From positions 1 to 13,371 of the forward strand of contig JAGGYV010000169.1 in assembly GCA_021162325.1 (NCBI GenBank): 13,371 bases of DNA, in the 5' to 3' direction. The DNA comes from Desulfobacteraceae bacterium (lineage in GTDB: Bacteria > Desulfobacterota > Desulfobacteria > Desulfobacterales > Desulfosalsimonadaceae). Shown piece after piece: positions 12,491 to 13,371 of the stretch. The notes under the pieces are model-generated. The model had not been told where the DNA came from. It did no database searches and saw only the letters and a list, made by a program, of their open reading frames with translations. The position numbers and the translations under genes were made by a program. Numbering within the stretch: the first letter of the stretch is position 1; every line of letters begins with the position of its first letter.

Positions 12491-13371
12491 TTATGAGGGC
12501 GAGATTCGTTTTTTGTATTTTTCAACCAGAATTTCCAGGTAACGGGATTTCACTTGCTGACTGGCAAGGGCCTGTTTGACAGGTGGAAGACGGAGAATGA
12601 CGCCAAAAAGCGCTGCCAGGGCGCGGTGGCTCCACAAAACCCGGTTGTCAAAAATCAGGTCCTGCAGATTGCCGCGTTCTACAGCCATCACAACGGCCCG
12701 GTGGGTGCTGTTGAGGGGGGTGATAACTCTTTGGGAGCGCAGTTTGATGTGAATATAATTTTCCGGGCATGCCCGGGCGCAGAGACCGCAGCCAAGGCAT
12801 ATCGCTTTGTTCAGGACGGCTTTTTTCTTTTTGGGATTTCTGGGATCATTGGCTGATACCAGTGTCATGGCTTCAACCGGGCAAACTGTCACACATTTTC
12901 CGCATCCCGTGCACGCTTTTTCATTGACTTCGGGAATAAAGTTGGTTGTGTGCACCGGATGCATGAGTCCAAACCGCCGGGCGGCAATCATGGCCTCACA
13001 GCAGCAGCCGCAACAGTTGCAGATAAAATTGACATTCTCCCGGATGTTTTCACCAAACTGCACCAGATTAAATTCATACGCCATTTGCAGCAAATCAAGA
13101 CATTCCGAAACATCCACTTCACGGGTAATTCCAGGCCGGATCAGAGAGGCGGCCGTGTTGTTGAATGTCATGCAAATGTCTGTGGGGGCATCACAAGCCC
13201 GGTTTAAGTGCATCATTTTATGACGGCAGTAACAGGTGCCGATAGCAATGGAAGAAGCGTTTTTGATAATTTCACTGGCCCGTTCATAATCAAGCACATG
13301 CAGGGCATTTTGTTCAGACAAAACCGGTTCATGGATAAACGTCCTGCCCAGCTGGGTTTCGCCCCGGGTAA
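12491..13371 (-). CDS. Multi-[4Fe-4S] binding protein, 5' end outside window
   Basis: This is the C-terminal ~293 codons of a cysteine-rich ferredoxin-like protein. The frame stays open to the window edge, where codons read TRGETQLGRTFIHEPVLSEQ; the TTG at 13321 has no ribosome site, so the real start lies beyond. Seen in order (numbering from that TTG): a GTCYCRHK motif (28-35), VNFICNCCGCCCEAM (97-111), two classic ferredoxin motifs CTGCGKCVTVCP (about 138-149) and CLGCGLCARACP (about 177-188), then a helical tail with RLPPVKQALASQQV. The first parts resemble the GTCxCR-type Fe-S domains seen in anaerobe redox proteins. It is likely cytoplasmic and electron-carrying. Partner, reaction and name are unknown; no operon mate is inside the window. 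Confidence 0.85.
   Translation of the reverse strand, partial: TRGETQLGRTFIHEPVLSEQNALHVLDYERASEIIKNASSIAIGTCYCRHKMMHLNRACDAPTDICMTFNNTAASLIRPGITREVDVSECLDLLQMAYEFNLVQFGENIRENVNFICNCCGCCCEAMIAARRFGLMHPVHTTNFIPEVNEKACTGCGKCVTVCPVEAMTLVSANDPRNPKKKKAVLNKAICLGCGLCARACPENYIHIKLRSQRVITPLNSTHRAVVMAVERGNLQDLIFDNRVLWSHRALAALFGVILRLPPVKQALASQQVKSRYLEILVEKYKKRISPS

Noticed and set aside
12807..13223. 138-codon plus-strand frame opposite the Fe-S gene
   Set aside because: It lies antisense to a clear ferredoxin-like coding region and shows no domain.

Overview
The window looks like chromosomal DNA of an anaerobic Desulfobacterota (sulfate-reducer-like) bacterium. The support is indirect: two MinD-type ATPases with inserted [4Fe-4S] ferredoxin domains next to an 'orange protein' (ORP)-like gene, several Cys-rich Fe-S or zinc proteins, and at least four short structured intergenic repeats of the kind that pepper these genomes. 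No rRNA, tRNA, CRISPR array, transposase or replication origin is visible.

Layout. 1-1194 (+) is the 3' part of a GH13 sugar phosphorylase cut by the window edge. It converges with a AAA/DUF4143 ATPase (1199-2371, -) whose upstream DNA carries operator-like repeats. 2480-2870 is AT-rich and holds a BrnT-like toxin remnant and a 34-codon ORF coupled to a DUF1858-like protein (2870-3097, +). A ~145 bp inverted-repeat element precedes an unusual flavodoxin-fold lipoprotein (3362-3970, +). A block of minus-strand genes follows: a transglutaminase-like protein with a good terminator, a DUF3795 Cys-rich protein, and a PlsC-type acyltransferase.

The centre (6631-10304, all -) is one probable operon, transcribed from 10304 leftward: ORP-like NifX-fold protein, ferredoxin-MinD ATPase, second ferredoxin-MinD ATPase, second NifX-fold protein, NifU/IscU-like scaffold, degenerate receiver-domain protein. 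The first three genes are joined by 4-bp ATGA overlaps. A sigma70-like promoter at about 10339-10366 has its -10 box inside a 6+6 inverted repeat. By analogy with the Desulfovibrio orp genes, this set probably assembles and inserts a metal-sulfur cluster into the small NifX-fold proteins. No nitrogenase structural genes are present, so a nitrogenase role is not supported. A MITE-like element fills the gap between the fourth and fifth genes.

10739-12148 (-) is a three-ORF overlapping operon: XRE-type regulator, a 48-residue RadC N-terminal remnant, and a self-inhibited class of Fic enzyme. Five helically phased copies of a 9-mer lie over the fic stop codon. After another inverted-repeat element, the window ends in a multi-cluster [4Fe-4S] protein (12491-13371, -) that continues past the edge.

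The most interesting points are the expanded ORP-type cluster with its candidate operators, the XRE/RadC-fragment/Fic operon with its phased repeats, and the exported flavodoxin-like lipoprotein.
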